From JAYRWD01 sp041918255 (GTDB lineage Bacteria > Patescibacteriota > Dojkabacteria > B142 > WJKM01), in contig JAYRWD010000009.1 in assembly GCA_041918255.1 (NCBI GenBank), forward strand, positions 1-17,493: 17,493 nucleotides of DNA, read 5' to 3'. Shown here one piece after another: positions 1 through 8,293 of this stretch. The notes below the pieces were generated by a model. It worked only from the letters and a program-made list of their open reading frames with translations, was not told where the DNA came from and searched no databases. The translations under genes and the position numbers were made by a program. Every line of letters starts with the position of its first letter. Within the stretch, counting starts at the first letter, position 1.

Positions 1-180
1 ATAAAAATTAAACCATTATCCGAATTAATTGGTGCTTTCAAAACAACATCTTAGAAATGTATACACCAAAACGGATTGCTAAATTTCAAATGGCAACGTT
101 CATTTTATGACCATATCATAAGGGATGACAGGGCGTTTAACAATATCCGTCAATATATTCTGGATAATCCATTAAAATAG
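1..180 (+). pseudogene. REP-associated (RAYT/IS200-like) transposase, C-terminal remnant
   Basis: Frame 1 from the window edge reads as the C-terminal part of a Y1 tyrosine transposase of the REP-associated (RAYT, IS200-like) type. It has the stretch KPLSELIGAFKTTS near the start, then FKWQRSFYDHIIRDD and finally IRQYILDNPLK, which are typical of that family. An in-frame TAG at 52-54 interrupts it where a Ser or similar residue is expected. The frame closes with TAG at 178-180, exactly where family members usually have Trp after NPLK. The N-terminal part with the HUH motif and catalytic Tyr lies outside the window or is lost. RAYTs are thought to mobilise short palindromic repeats, and such repeats occur later in this window. 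Family assignment is by recognition of the motif string; the gene is very probably dead. Confidence 0.82.
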
Positions 181-201
181 TCGATGAAACAAAATAACGC
201 A

Positions 202-230
202 TTGACCTTCGATTTTCTGTCGTCAATTAT
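202..230 (+). promoter_or_regulatory. weak candidate promoter upstream of the DinB-fold gene
   Basis: A TTGACC hexamer at 202-207 is followed after 17 bases by AATTAT at 225-230. A better -10-like TATAAT lies at 237-242 but has no well-spaced -35. The surrounding 181-331 stretch is AT-rich and otherwise empty. Hexamer matching only. Confidence 0.22.
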
Positions 231-331
231 TTAATATATAATCTATCAATTAATCTAAGAAGAATAACCACAACAATTTTCAAAATAATAATATCAACTT
301 GAACTTTATCAATCTAAATGTAAATCAAAGC

Positions 332-790
332 ATGCAAACGCTAATAAATCAATTTATCGATGCTAAGAATACATTTCTCATAACCCTAGACCATTTCCCG
401 AAGGAAAAACGCTTGGAAAGGTACTTCGGAACTTGGAATTTGAAGGATGTAATAGCTCATTTTTCCGCTTGGAATATATACTTTACAAATTGCCTAAAAC
501 TTCTAAAATTTGGTAAAAAAATACCTCATTGGGGAAAAATCAACGAATTCAATGAAGCAGAAATCAAAAAGCGCGAAGATTGGGGCTGGGGAAAAGTATA
601 CGCCGAATTTAATAAATCTGGTGATGCGTTCATTCAAGAATTTATGACCCTTGAAACAAACTTAATAAGAAAGCAACTTTGGGACGGAAAAAGCTATACT
701 CCACTTAAATTATTCATGATTAATCTTCACCATTATCAAAAGGCTCAATTAACCGATATTAAAAAATTACTCAAAAAATGGGAAAAATAA
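332..790 (+). CDS. DinB-superfamily protein (ClbS/DfsB-like four-helix bundle)
   Basis: A 152-residue protein with the look of the DinB/ClbS-DfsB (DUF1706) four-helix bundle. It has a Trp-rich motif TWNLKDVIAHFSAWN around residues 34-48, whose His43 is the usual first metal-ligand position, and a late motif NLHHYQKAQL around 131-140 supplying further His ligands (133/134). The ClbS/DfsB relatives include a colibactin self-resistance hydrolase and many uncharacterised members; DinB proteins generally act as metal-dependent thiol transferases or hydrolases in the cytoplasm. No signal peptide or membrane segment is seen. I chose ATG 332; an in-frame TTG at 299 would add 11 residues without family-like sequence, and neither start has a clear Shine-Dalgarno. 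It stands alone between the transposase remnant and asnS. The substrate is unknown. Confidence 0.75.
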   Translation: MQTLINQFIDAKNTFLITLDHFPKEKRLERYFGTWNLKDVIAHFSAWNIYFTNCLKLLKFGKKIPHWGKINEFNEAEIKKREDWGWGKVYAEFNKSGDAFIQEFMTLETNLIRKQLWDGKSYTPLKLFMINLHHYQKAQLTDIKKLLKKWEK

Positions 791-818
791 CACTAAATAT
801 ATTTCAAACTATTTTCTT

Positions 819-848
819 TTGTTCCAGGTTCAGTTTTTATCCTACAAT
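819..848 (+). promoter_or_regulatory. candidate asnS promoter
   Basis: TTGTTC at 819-824, an 18-base spacer, then TACAAT at 843-848 (five of six matches to the -10 consensus). A start near 855 would leave a leader of about 20 bases before the asnS ATG. The -35 is poor. Confidence 0.35.
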
Positions 849-876
849 AAATTTTTAAACATATAATCTAACTACC

Positions 877-2244
877 ATGAAAATTACACCACTTGAAAAA
901 CAATACCTGCCAAAAATCGAATCAGCAGATGAACTAATGCCCGCAATCAACATTAGCGATCTACCAAAACATGTTGATGAGGAAGTCACCCTCCATGGCT
1001 GGGTCTATAATAAAAGGGGATCGGGCAAGATCCAATTTCTAGAATTTAGAGACGGATCCGGCGACATACAAGCGGTTATCGAAGAGCCTAAAGTTTCGAA
1101 AGAGACATGGGATGCAACATGTGAAATTACCATCGAATCTTCAGTAGAATTGCAAGGCATAGTGCGAGAGGATAAACGTTCACCCTTCGGATTTGAACTA
1201 TCGGTAAGCTCGCTTAAAATCATTCAAATCGCTCCAGAATTTCCTATTGGTAAGAAAGAACACGGACCATCTTTCCTTATGGACAAAAGGCATCTATGGG
1301 TTCGCTCATCCAAGCAAAGAGCGATTATGCTACTTAGAGATGAAGTTTTTTTTAGTCTTACAAACTTTTTAAGGGACGAAGGTTTTGTGAGAGTTGATAC
1401 TCCGATTTTTCAACCAGTATCGTGTGAAGATACTTCCGAACTATTTAAGGTAGACTATTTTGGACAAAATGCCTACTTAACTCAATCCGGCCAACTTTAC
1501 TGCGAGGCAATGGAATTTGCACTAGGTAGAACATATGATTTTGGACCCGTATTCCGTGCGGAAAAATCAAAAACAAGGAAACATCTTACCGAATTCTGGA
1601 TGATGGATGCCGAACTGCCATTTACGAATCTGGAGGGTTTAATGGATTTCGAAGAGAAAATGATAAAAACAATTATCTCAGACTGCCTAGAAAACAAAAG
1701 CAAAGAATTGATCTTATTGGAAAGAGACCTAACAAAACTTCAAATGTATATTTCAAAACCATTTGAAAAAATAACACATCGAGAGGCCATTGATTTATTG
1801 AATACAAAACTTGGGTGTAAACTTACCAAACTTGATGATATAGGGGCTCCGGAGGAAGAAAAACTTGCTGAGGTTTTTGACGTTCCACTTTTTGTAACTG
1901 AATGGCCGGCGGAGATAAAGGCGTTCTACATGACTAGGTTTAAAAACAATGATGAGGATATGGAAAGAGTTAAAGCTGTGGATTTAATTGCTCCTGAAGG
2001 TTTTGGCGAGATTATTGGGGGATCGGAAAGAATATTTGACTTCAATAAACTGCTTGAAATGATAAATAAACTGGGATATCCTCATGAAGATTATGAATGG
2101 TATTTGGATCTGCGCAAATACGGCTCAATCCCTCACGCTGGGTTTGGAGTAGGTCTAGAAAGGATGGTCAGATGGGTGAGCGGAGTACATCATATTCGTG
2201 AAACTGTACCATTTGCGAGGACTATAAATAGACTGAAACCATAA
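877..2244 (+). CDS. asnS: asparaginyl-tRNA synthetase
   Basis: A complete class IIb aminoacyl-tRNA synthetase of 455 residues that charges tRNA-Asn in the cytoplasm. The N-terminal OB-fold anticodon-binding domain covers roughly residues 30-120 (VTLHGWVYNKRGSGKIQFLEF). The catalytic domain follows: motif 1 near 165-180 (EGFVRVDTPIFQP), motif 2 at 224-246 (PVFRAEKSKTRKHLTEFWM), the region at 375-386 (GFGEIIGGSERI), and motif 3 at 421-430 (AGFGVGLERM). The TRKHLTEFWM form of motif 2 and the C-terminal HHIRETVPFAR favour AsnRS over archaeal-type AspRS. The length is normal for the family. ATG 877 has an upstream promoter candidate but no strong ribosome-binding site. A strong terminator follows 8 bases after the stop. 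No adjacent gene is in the same operon. Confidence 0.95.
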   Translation: MKITPLEKQYLPKIESADELMPAINISDLPKHVDEEVTLHGWVYNKRGSGKIQFLEFRDGSGDIQAVIEEPKVSKETWDATCEITIESSVELQGIVREDKRSPFGFELSVSSLKIIQIAPEFPIGKKEHGPSFLMDKRHLWVRSSKQRAIMLLRDEVFFSLTNFLRDEGFVRVDTPIFQPVSCEDTSELFKVDYFGQNAYLTQSGQLYCEAMEFALGRTYDFGPVFRAEKSKTRKHLTEFWMMDAELPFTNLEGLMDFEEKMIKTIISDCLENKSKELILLERDLTKLQMYISKPFEKITHREAIDLLNTKLGCKLTKLDDIGAPEEEKLAEVFDVPLFVTEWPAEIKAFYMTRFKNNDEDMERVKAVDLIAPEGFGEIIGGSERIFDFNKLLEMINKLGYPHEDYEWYLDLRKYGSIPHAGFGVGLERMVRWVSGVHHIRETVPFARTINRLKP

Positions 2245-2251
2245 GAAATTG

Positions 2252-2287
2252 AAACAAAACACCCCACAACTGTGGGGTGTTTTGTTT
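2252..2287. terminator. bidirectional rho-independent terminator between convergent genes
   Basis: A perfect 17-bp inverted repeat (2252-2268 against 2271-2287) has a CCCCACA/TGTGGGG core and A-rich/T-rich arms. Read from either strand it gives a GC hairpin followed by TGTTTTGTTT. It sits between the convergent stops of asnS (2244) and the minus-strand membrane-protein gene (2300), so it can end transcription from both sides. Confidence 0.9.
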
Positions 2288-2299
2288 ATTTTGCAAGAT

Positions 2300-3538
2300 C
2301 TACCCGTGCACTATCTCAATCATTATCCTATTCTCATCATAAGTATCCGTATCAAGATACACTTTGTAGTCGGCTGTCTCGGTAAGAGTGAATTCATAGA
2401 CGCTCGTGCTACCTGTCCGAGTGATATTTAATTCTTTTACATTAGCAACACCCAAAGCCGAAAAATCCCGATATCCCACACCATTTTTTGGTAATGAATC
2501 GTATTTTAAATCTTCAATGGTAAAAGTCACTGTCAGCCCATCAGCTGATTTTGAAACTGAGACCGCAGGTACGTTCTCATCGGCCAATTTCAACATATAG
2601 GTGAATTTAGTAGCCGCATCTTCAAATGAATACCCAGAAATTGCAGCTAGCACCTGCCCATTAGTATTCGACTGGATCTGCAAGGTGCCTGTTTCATCCG
2701 TATTTTCTGTAGGAGTCACAGTCGCATCTACAGTTGCGGTTGGCGTAACCGTAGGGGAAGCCTCAGGCGTAGTAGTTGGGGTAACCAATTCCCTCTTTAC
2801 CGGTTCCTTTATATCTAAGATCAATGTATTTTCATCGGTTCGCGCCAAATAATCAGTAGTAGCATCAAAAACTAACTGATAGACGAGCGTCTCATTAGTC
2901 GATGTTGATGTTTTCGAAATCGAAGCTAGAACAGAGCCATCCACAACAACCGAACCACCAAGCTCAAATCCAGATTCATCAGCAGTTGTTTTTCCAAAAG
3001 TCAGCTCAATTTGCTGATTAACATTGCGATAGTTTACATCGATATTGGGTACTTTAGTTTCAGCTGTCTCTCCAGCAGTGAAGGTAAAAGTTACTCTATA
3101 AAAGCTCTCATATGGCTGTCCAAAGACTGACTTCAATGTATAAGTAGCTTCGCTTGTGTTTGAAAATTTTGTATCTTCAGCCACATAATTTGCAACAGCT
3201 GGCGCATTCTCAACCGACACATCAGCTAAAACAATTTGCGAGAGAACGGTATCTGCAAGAGTTGGTTCGGGAGTCGCCTCGGGAGTTGGAATTTCAGTAG
3301 GTGTCGGCGTTGGCTCTATTGTCGGTTGGCTTTGTTTAATATTACGTATAAGATATGCCCCACCCAACGCAACAGCCAAGATCACAACAACCAATAACAC
3401 AATGGCCCTTAGCGAACTTCCATCTCCTTCCCCTTCCATATCTCCCAGACCATGTAATTTGGTTCTATCAATTTGTTTTAACTTTCCTCCTAAACCCTTA
3501 TCAACAGGGGTGGTAAGATTGATTTCCTTGTTAGGCAT
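2300..3538 (-). CDS. single-pass membrane protein with Pro/Thr linkers and two related beta-rich extracellular domains
   Basis: A 412-residue protein I cannot assign to a named family. Residues 1-43 are hydrophilic and presumably cytoplasmic. A transmembrane helix spans about 44-64 (AIVLLVVVILAVALGGAYLI). A Pro/Thr/Glu-rich linker (about 70-95) leads to a beta-rich domain (about 96-246), a second Pro/Thr-rich linker (about 250-284) and a second domain (about 285-412). The two domains look like a duplicated unit: each ends in a similar pattern (VYQLVFDATTDY...LILDI against VYEFTLTETADY...IMIEI) and each contains a VP-I/V-x-V strand pair. The endings recall AMIN-type envelope domains, but that is a weak resemblance. 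Topology suggests an anchored extracytoplasmic protein, perhaps binding cell wall or surface polymer. Linkers of this kind are typical of wall-spanning proteins. The start is ATG 3538, without a visible Shine-Dalgarno. It is convergent with asnS and divergent from uvrA. Confidence 0.7.
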   Translation of the reverse strand: MPNKEINLTTPVDKGLGGKLKQIDRTKLHGLGDMEGEGDGSSLRAIVLLVVVILAVALGGAYLIRNIKQSQPTIEPTPTPTEIPTPEATPEPTLADTVLSQIVLADVSVENAPAVANYVAEDTKFSNTSEATYTLKSVFGQPYESFYRVTFTFTAGETAETKVPNIDVNYRNVNQQIELTFGKTTADESGFELGGSVVVDGSVLASISKTSTSTNETLVYQLVFDATTDYLARTDENTLILDIKEPVKRELVTPTTTPEASPTVTPTATVDATVTPTENTDETGTLQIQSNTNGQVLAAISGYSFEDAATKFTYMLKLADENVPAVSVSKSADGLTVTFTIEDLKYDSLPKNGVGYRDFSALGVANVKELNITRTGSTSVYEFTLTETADYKVYLDTDTYDENRIMIEIVHG

Positions 3539-3595
3539 TTTTGTGAAATATAAAAGTTAGAAACTAGACAAAGAGCGATAATTTTTGCTCAATTC

Positions 3596-3624
3596 AGTAT
3601 AAATCAGGATTTAATCTAAAGCAA
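3596..3624 (-). promoter_or_regulatory. candidate promoter for the minus-strand membrane-protein gene
   Basis: On the minus strand TTGCTT (3619-3624) is followed after 17 bases by TATACT (3596-3601, five of six matches). It lies 58 bases upstream of the ATG. The -35 is weak. Confidence 0.33.
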
Positions 3625-3894
3625 ATTGAACCATCTTTATTTCATAGAAAATTGTGAGTTTTTTGGTACGCATCAACCCACCCCTCAAGACAGTAAATTT
3701 AGGTTGTTGCTCCATCAATCTCGCTATGAATTTTCATTTTACACATCGAAAATTTGAAATACGACTGGACCTATCGTTCAACTATAACAATTTATTGTTG
3801 GAGTCCTTTTATATGATGAGGTTTTGCTAAGGACGAAAAATTGAATTTCTATGATAAAATATACATCATCCTTTGTATAGTTTTCATCAACCAT
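3625..3894. other. divergent intergenic region upstream of uvrA
   Basis: The 356-base gap between the membrane-protein gene and uvrA holds no recognisable gene. Besides the minus-strand promoter candidate, I see only a weak imperfect hairpin with GGAC (3767-3770) against GTCC (3803-3806) and CAAC (3779-3782) against GTTG (3797-3800), followed by TTTT. I see no LexA-like operator and no well-spaced plus-strand promoter. Confidence 0.4.
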
Positions 3895-6800
3895 ATGTTA
3901 GATCAGATAGAAATCAAAGGCGCAAGAACTCATAATCTCCAGAATATCGATATTTCGATCCCCAAAAATAAGCTTGTTGTTATCACCGGACTGTCTGGCT
4001 CAGGAAAATCCTCTCTTGCTTTTGACACAATCTACGCAGAAGGACAAAGGAAATATGTTGAATCGCTTTCAGCCTATGCCCGACAATTTCTCGGGATTAT
4101 GGATAAACCAGACGTAGACACAATAACCGGATTATCACCAGCCATCTCTATTGACCAGAAAACAGCTGGCCATAATCCCCGTTCAACAGTTGGTACTATC
4201 ACTGAAATTTATGATTATTTAAGACTTCTCTTTGCTAGGGTAGGCCATCCCAGAAGCCCGAGAACAGGTAATAGGCTTGCGAAACAATCCGTACAACAAA
4301 TCGTAGACCAGCTTATCAATTTGCCTGTGCAAGGGCTTGAAAACCAAAAATTAAATTCTGTCCGAACCGATCTCAAAGCTATAATTCTGGCACCGATTAT
4401 TAAAGCTCGAAAAGGTACATACGAGGAGCTATTTGCAAGGCTTCTTTCGCAAGGATATGTAAGAACACGGGTAGATGGCACAGTCTATAATTTGGAAGAA
4501 GAAATTAGATTAGACAGATTCAAAAAACATAATATTGAAGTAGTAATTGATAGGGTAATACTTAAACATCAGCTTCAACACAAACCTGAGGATGTCAAAC
4601 GCTTGACCGATTCAGTAGAAACAGCCTTGAATTTGGGCAATAGAGAACTTATAGCTAGCATAGAGTTGAGCGAAAAAACTACGGAATGGAGAGATATACT
4701 TTTTTCTGAAAAATATGTCGATCCTGCCACTGGAGAGTCTTTTCCAGAGGTAGAACCGCATACTTTTTCTTTCAATTCCCCTCACGGTGCTTGCAAAAAT
4801 TGCAATGGATTAGGGTTTATCAGAGAAATTGATCCAAGTCTAATAATCAATCCGAAACTTTCTATCTCTGAGGGAGGGATATACCCATGGACAAATCTTG
4901 CGGATGATCCTACTTCCTGGTCTATGCAACTTCTCAAATCAGTTGGTGATTCAGAAGGATTTAGCACAAAAATCCCCATAGGTCAGATAACCGAAAAAGC
5001 GCTTCAAACTATATTCTTTGGTGGGAAAGACAAAATTTATAAATTCAATTACACACGAAAGCTCGACGGAGCCGAAAAAACCTATCAATCAAAATTTGAG
5101 GGGGTGATCCCAAACCTAATGCGCAGATACTCTGAAACCGAATCCGACTACGTGCGAAGAGAAATCGAAAAATATATGCACGATAAAAATTGTGATAAAT
5201 GCGGAGGACTAAGATTACAAGATCACGCGTTAGCTGTAACAATAAATGGATGCAATATAGTTGATGTCTCCGATATGTCTATCGAAGAAGCAAAGCACTG
5301 GATCGATAGAGTTGAACAAACAAAAAGGCCTGAAGGCGAACAACCCCGGTCCAATTCATCTCTTGTCACTCATCTCAAATTGAAATCAATCAACCCAACA
5401 AACGATTTGCTATCCGCACAAGAGCTCGTTATCGGTAAACAGATATTTCGAGAAATCCAATCCCGCCTAGACTTTCTGCTTTCGATAGGTTTGAACTATT
5501 TAACTCTCTCTCGTACAGCCAAAACTCTCTCGGGCGGGGAGGCTCAAAGAATCAGACTGGCATCACAAATCGGCACCGGACTAACGGGAGTACTATACGT
5601 ATTAGACGAACCCTCTATCGGACTTCATCAAAAAGATAATTCTAGACTTTTGAAAACCCTTCAGAGACTTCGTGATATGGGAAATTCCGTATTAATTGTA
5701 GAGCACGATGAAGATACTATTCGTTCAGCTGATCATATAATCGACATTGGCCCGGGAGCTGGCGAGCATGGAGGCAGGGTGGTAGCTCAAGGTCAGATAG
5801 GCGATATCATAAAGTCCACGGAATCTATCACCGGTCAATACTTATCCGGATCGAAAAAGATTGACCGAACTGAATTGAATAAAGCAGCTTTGAAATTGGT
5901 GCCGAAATATGAATTAAATTCGAATAATAATTCTGGCCCAGCTATTACTTTGAAAGGAGCTAGCCACAATAATTTAAAAAACATTGACGTGTCCTTTCCG
6001 ATTGGTAAATTTATATGTGTCACCGGGGTTTCGGGATCAGGTAAATCTTCTCTAATCAATGAAACGCTTTATCCTATTCTGGCTCGCGACCTTTATGGTT
6101 CTAAAGTGAATATAGGGACTTATTCAAAGATCGAGGGCGGAGAACTGATTGACAAAGTCGTGAATATTGATCAATCAGCTATTGGACGAACTCCGAGATC
6201 AAACCCCGCAACTTATACCGGTCTTTTTGCCCCAATCCGTGAAACTTTTGCGAAAATACCAGAAGCCAGGGCACGTGGTTACTCAGCTGGGCGTTTTAGC
6301 TTTAACGTGAAAGGTGGCAGATGCGAAAACTGTAAGGGAGATGGAGTATTAAAAATTGAGATGCAATTTTTATCGGATGTTTATGTGAAATGTGATTTGT
6401 GCGAAGGTAAAAGATACAACCGTGAGGCTTTACAAATTGACTACAAAGGGAAAAGCATCGCGGAAGTATTGGATATGACTGTGGAAGAAGCTCTAACTTT
6501 TTTCGAAAAAATTCCAGCAATTGCTAATAAACTCGAAACTCTCTCAAAAGTCGGGCTTGGTTATATACGTTTAGGTCAGTCAGCAACTACCTTATCCGGT
6601 GGCGAGGCGCAACGTGTCAAGCTAGCGCTTGAACTGAGTAAAAGGTCAACAGGTTCAACGTTATATATCCTAGACGAGCCAACTACTGGATTGCATTTTG
6701 AGGATGTGAGAAAACTATTGATTGTCCTGCATTCCCTTGTTTTGAAAGGCAATACTGTGATTGTAATAGAGCATAATCTAGATGTGATAAAAACTTCTGA

Positions 6801-6939
6801 TTTGGTGATTGATCTAGGTCCCGAGGGTGGAGATAACGGTGGAGAGATTATTGCTATTGGGACCCCGGAAGAAGTAGCAAAAGTAAAAACTAGTTATACC
6901 GGACAGTGGTTAAAAAAAATTTTGAACCATTCTGATTAA
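3895..6939 (+). CDS. uvrA: excinuclease ABC subunit A (UvrA)
   Basis: A complete UvrA of 1014 residues, the damage-recognition ATPase of nucleotide excision repair that loads UvrB. It has the tandem ABC layout. The first Walker A is GLSGSGKSS at residues 32-40, and the first zinc module has paired CKNC and CDKC knuckles. The first signature is TLSGGEAQRIRLA with VLDEPSIGLH. The second half has Walker A GVSGSGKSS (DNA near 6028-6054), a zinc finger with CENC and CDLC, then TLSGGEAQRVKLA and ILDEPTTGLH. It is about 70 residues longer than the common ~940. Much of the excess is in the first half, around the segment before the first signature. I chose ATG 3895 because the protein then begins MLDQIEIKGARTHNL as in relatives; a TTG at 3841 would add an 18-residue hydrophobic extension foreign to the family. 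ruvC follows after 19 bases, so they are probably cotranscribed. Confidence 0.96.
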   Translation: MLDQIEIKGARTHNLQNIDISIPKNKLVVITGLSGSGKSSLAFDTIYAEGQRKYVESLSAYARQFLGIMDKPDVDTITGLSPAISIDQKTAGHNPRSTVGTITEIYDYLRLLFARVGHPRSPRTGNRLAKQSVQQIVDQLINLPVQGLENQKLNSVRTDLKAIILAPIIKARKGTYEELFARLLSQGYVRTRVDGTVYNLEEEIRLDRFKKHNIEVVIDRVILKHQLQHKPEDVKRLTDSVETALNLGNRELIASIELSEKTTEWRDILFSEKYVDPATGESFPEVEPHTFSFNSPHGACKNCNGLGFIREIDPSLIINPKLSISEGGIYPWTNLADDPTSWSMQLLKSVGDSEGFSTKIPIGQITEKALQTIFFGGKDKIYKFNYTRKLDGAEKTYQSKFEGVIPNLMRRYSETESDYVRREIEKYMHDKNCDKCGGLRLQDHALAVTINGCNIVDVSDMSIEEAKHWIDRVEQTKRPEGEQPRSNSSLVTHLKLKSINPTNDLLSAQELVIGKQIFREIQSRLDFLLSIGLNYLTLSRTAKTLSGGEAQRIRLASQIGTGLTGVLYVLDEPSIGLHQKDNSRLLKTLQRLRDMGNSVLIVEHDEDTIRSADHIIDIGPGAGEHGGRVVAQGQIGDIIKSTESITGQYLSGSKKIDRTELNKAALKLVPKYELNSNNNSGPAITLKGASHNNLKNIDVSFPIGKFICVTGVSGSGKSSLINETLYPILARDLYGSKVNIGTYSKIEGGELIDKVVNIDQSAIGRTPRSNPATYTGLFAPIRETFAKIPEARARGYSAGRFSFNVKGGRCENCKGDGVLKIEMQFLSDVYVKCDLCEGKRYNREALQIDYKGKSIAEVLDMTVEEALTFFEKIPAIANKLETLSKVGLGYIRLGQSATTLSGGEAQRVKLALELSKRSTGSTLYILDEPTTGLHFEDVRKLLIVLHSLVLKGNTVIVIEHNLDVIKTSDLVIDLGPEGGDNGGEIIAIGTPEEVAKVKTSYTGQWLKKILNHSD

Positions 6940-6958
6940 ATTATTATTTACAACCTCT

Positions 6959-7462
6959 TTGAAAGTATTAGGGATCGACATAGGGACGGCTACGACCGGC
7001 TGGGCAGTATTATCGAAAGAAAAAGGTATTCTTACGCATAAAGTATGGGGATATGGGGTTATAACCACGGCATCAAAAATACCTATGCCAGAAAGACTAA
7101 ATCAAATCTTTAATGATCTCACAGTCTTAATCAAACGTTATTCGCCCGATCATCTTGCCGTTGAGGATATTTTCTTTTTCAAAAATCAAAAAACCGTTAT
7201 TACGGTTGGGCAGGCAAGGGGGGTAGTACTGCTTGCGGGAAAAAAGAAAAAATTGGATATATTCAATTACACTCCATTACAGGTAAAGCAAGCGGTCACG
7301 GGATATGGGAGAGCGGACAAAGAACAAGTCCAGATAATGGTCGCGAAATTGTTGAAGCTAAAGGAGATTCCAAAACCTGATGATGCGGCAGACGCTCTGG
7401 CAATAGGAATATGCCACCTCAATAGTCAGCGCGAACCTGTTAACTCTGTTGCAAAGCAATAA
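6959..7462 (+). CDS. ruvC: crossover junction endodeoxyribonuclease RuvC
   Basis: A 167-residue Holliday-junction resolvase, close to the usual length. The RNase H-like fold carries all four acidic catalytic positions: Asp7 (LGIDIGT), Glu69 (LAVEDIFF), and Asp142 and Asp145 (DDAADALAIG). The C-terminal ICHLNS is also typical. The start is TTG 6959, supported by the family-like N-terminus MKVLGIDIG and the absence of an ATG nearby. It lies 19 bases after uvrA on the same strand, a DNA-repair pairing. The usual ruvA and ruvB neighbours are not in the window. Its stop is only 9 bases from the stop of the convergent phosphatase gene, and I see no hairpin terminator between them. Confidence 0.95.
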   Translation: MKVLGIDIGTATTGWAVLSKEKGILTHKVWGYGVITTASKIPMPERLNQIFNDLTVLIKRYSPDHLAVEDIFFFKNQKTVITVGQARGVVLLAGKKKKLDIFNYTPLQVKQAVTGYGRADKEQVQIMVAKLLKLKEIPKPDDAADALAIGICHLNSQREPVNSVAKQ

Positions 7463-7471
7463 GAGGTTTGA

Positions 7472-8293
7472 TTAGTTCAAGAGAATTTCACATATCTTAT
7501 CCACCAAAGTTGAATTACCTCCTACAAATCTAGGTTGCTCAACCTCGGGAACTTTCAGATCGACAACCTTTCCTCCTGCGTATTTAATAAGTGCCTTTCC
7601 CGCAGCTATATCAAAGGGTTTTGATCCATGTCCCCATATACTTACAAACCCATCTAAACCACCACTTGCGACCCAAGCACATGAAAGCGCGCCTTGCCCA
7701 AGCAACCTTATTCTTCCTACCTTTAAATTAAACTCGGTAATTTTTTTATTCATCCAATCTTTGTCTGTCTCCCAATTTTCTTTTCTTGTGGCTACATCTA
7801 GTGATATCATCGCCTTTTCTAAATCGGTTGTATCACTTACCTTTATGGGTTTACCATTTAGAGTACTCGGAATACCTTCAGCTCCAGCATACATCTGATC
7901 CGATAGGGGATTATAAACTACCCCGAGTACAGGCTCGGTTCCTCTAATAATTCCAACTGACATTCCAAAAAGTGGAACACTCTTTGCAAAATATTTTGTC
8001 CCATCTATTGGATCAACTAAACAAATATATTCCTTTTTACTATCATTCAAATCGGTATGCTCTTCTAAATCAAATCCTAATTCTGGGAATTTAACCGAAA
8101 GTCTATCATATATAACCCTCTCAACTTGACCGTCAAGAGCAGTGACGATATCAACATCCGTCCAATTCTTATCCTTCTGACCGTAAATTTTTTCAAAATT
8201 TATTTTCTCTGGATTCAAAAAAGCATCTCGTAAGATCTTACCTTGTTCCAAAAGAATAGTCTTTACTTCATCTAGAACGCTCTGATAGTTCAT
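7472..8293 (-). CDS. inositol monophosphatase family protein
   Basis: A 273-residue metal-dependent phosphatase of the IMPase/FBPase/CysQ superfamily. Visible motifs are the TDVDIVTALD segment (45-54), Glu77/Glu78, the metal-binding DPIDGTKYF (94-102), and the C-terminal PFDIAAG (227-233), where relatives usually have WDIAAG. The metal-binding Asp and Glu positions are all present, so it is probably active. The substrate cannot be decided from sequence: myo-inositol-1-phosphate, another sugar phosphate or 3'-phosphoadenosine phosphate are all possible. It is the last gene of the minus-strand block and overlaps the upstream HAD gene by 4 bases (ATGA), so the two phosphatases are translationally coupled. 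The context of amino-sugar and nucleotidyltransferase genes favours a sugar-phosphate substrate; this is inference. Confidence 0.88.
   Translation of the reverse strand: MNYQSVLDEVKTILLEQGKILRDAFLNPEKINFEKIYGQKDKNWTDVDIVTALDGQVERVIYDRLSVKFPELGFDLEEHTDLNDSKKEYICLVDPIDGTKYFAKSVPLFGMSVGIIRGTEPVLGVVYNPLSDQMYAGAEGIPSTLNGKPIKVSDTTDLEKAMISLDVATRKENWETDKDWMNKKITEFNLKVGRIRLLGQGALSCAWVASGGLDGFVSIWGHGSKPFDIAAGKALIKYAGGKVVDLKVPEVEQPRFVGGNSTLVDKICEILLN

Noticed and set aside
52..54. TAG read as a sense codon in the transposase remnant
   Set aside because: TAG also serves as a normal stop for the genes ending at 2300 and 8989; mutation of a decaying gene is simpler.
1005..1223. Antisense open frames inside asnS, uvrA, glmS and other genes
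   Set aside because: They are shadows of strongly supported genes, lack domain-like sequence and have no start signals.
3767..3806. Attenuator hairpin upstream of uvrA
   Set aside because: Only two 4-bp arms with a large asymmetric internal loop; too weak to support beyond a mention.
3841..3894. TTG-initiated N-terminal extension of UvrA
   Set aside because: The added 18 residues are hydrophobic and unlike any UvrA; the family start MLDQIEIKGARTHNL fits ATG 3895.
8290..8293. Recoding of UGA as glycine
   Set aside because: TGA ends the HAD gene within a normal ATGA overlap and also ends the HTH-CYTH gene, so it is read as stop.
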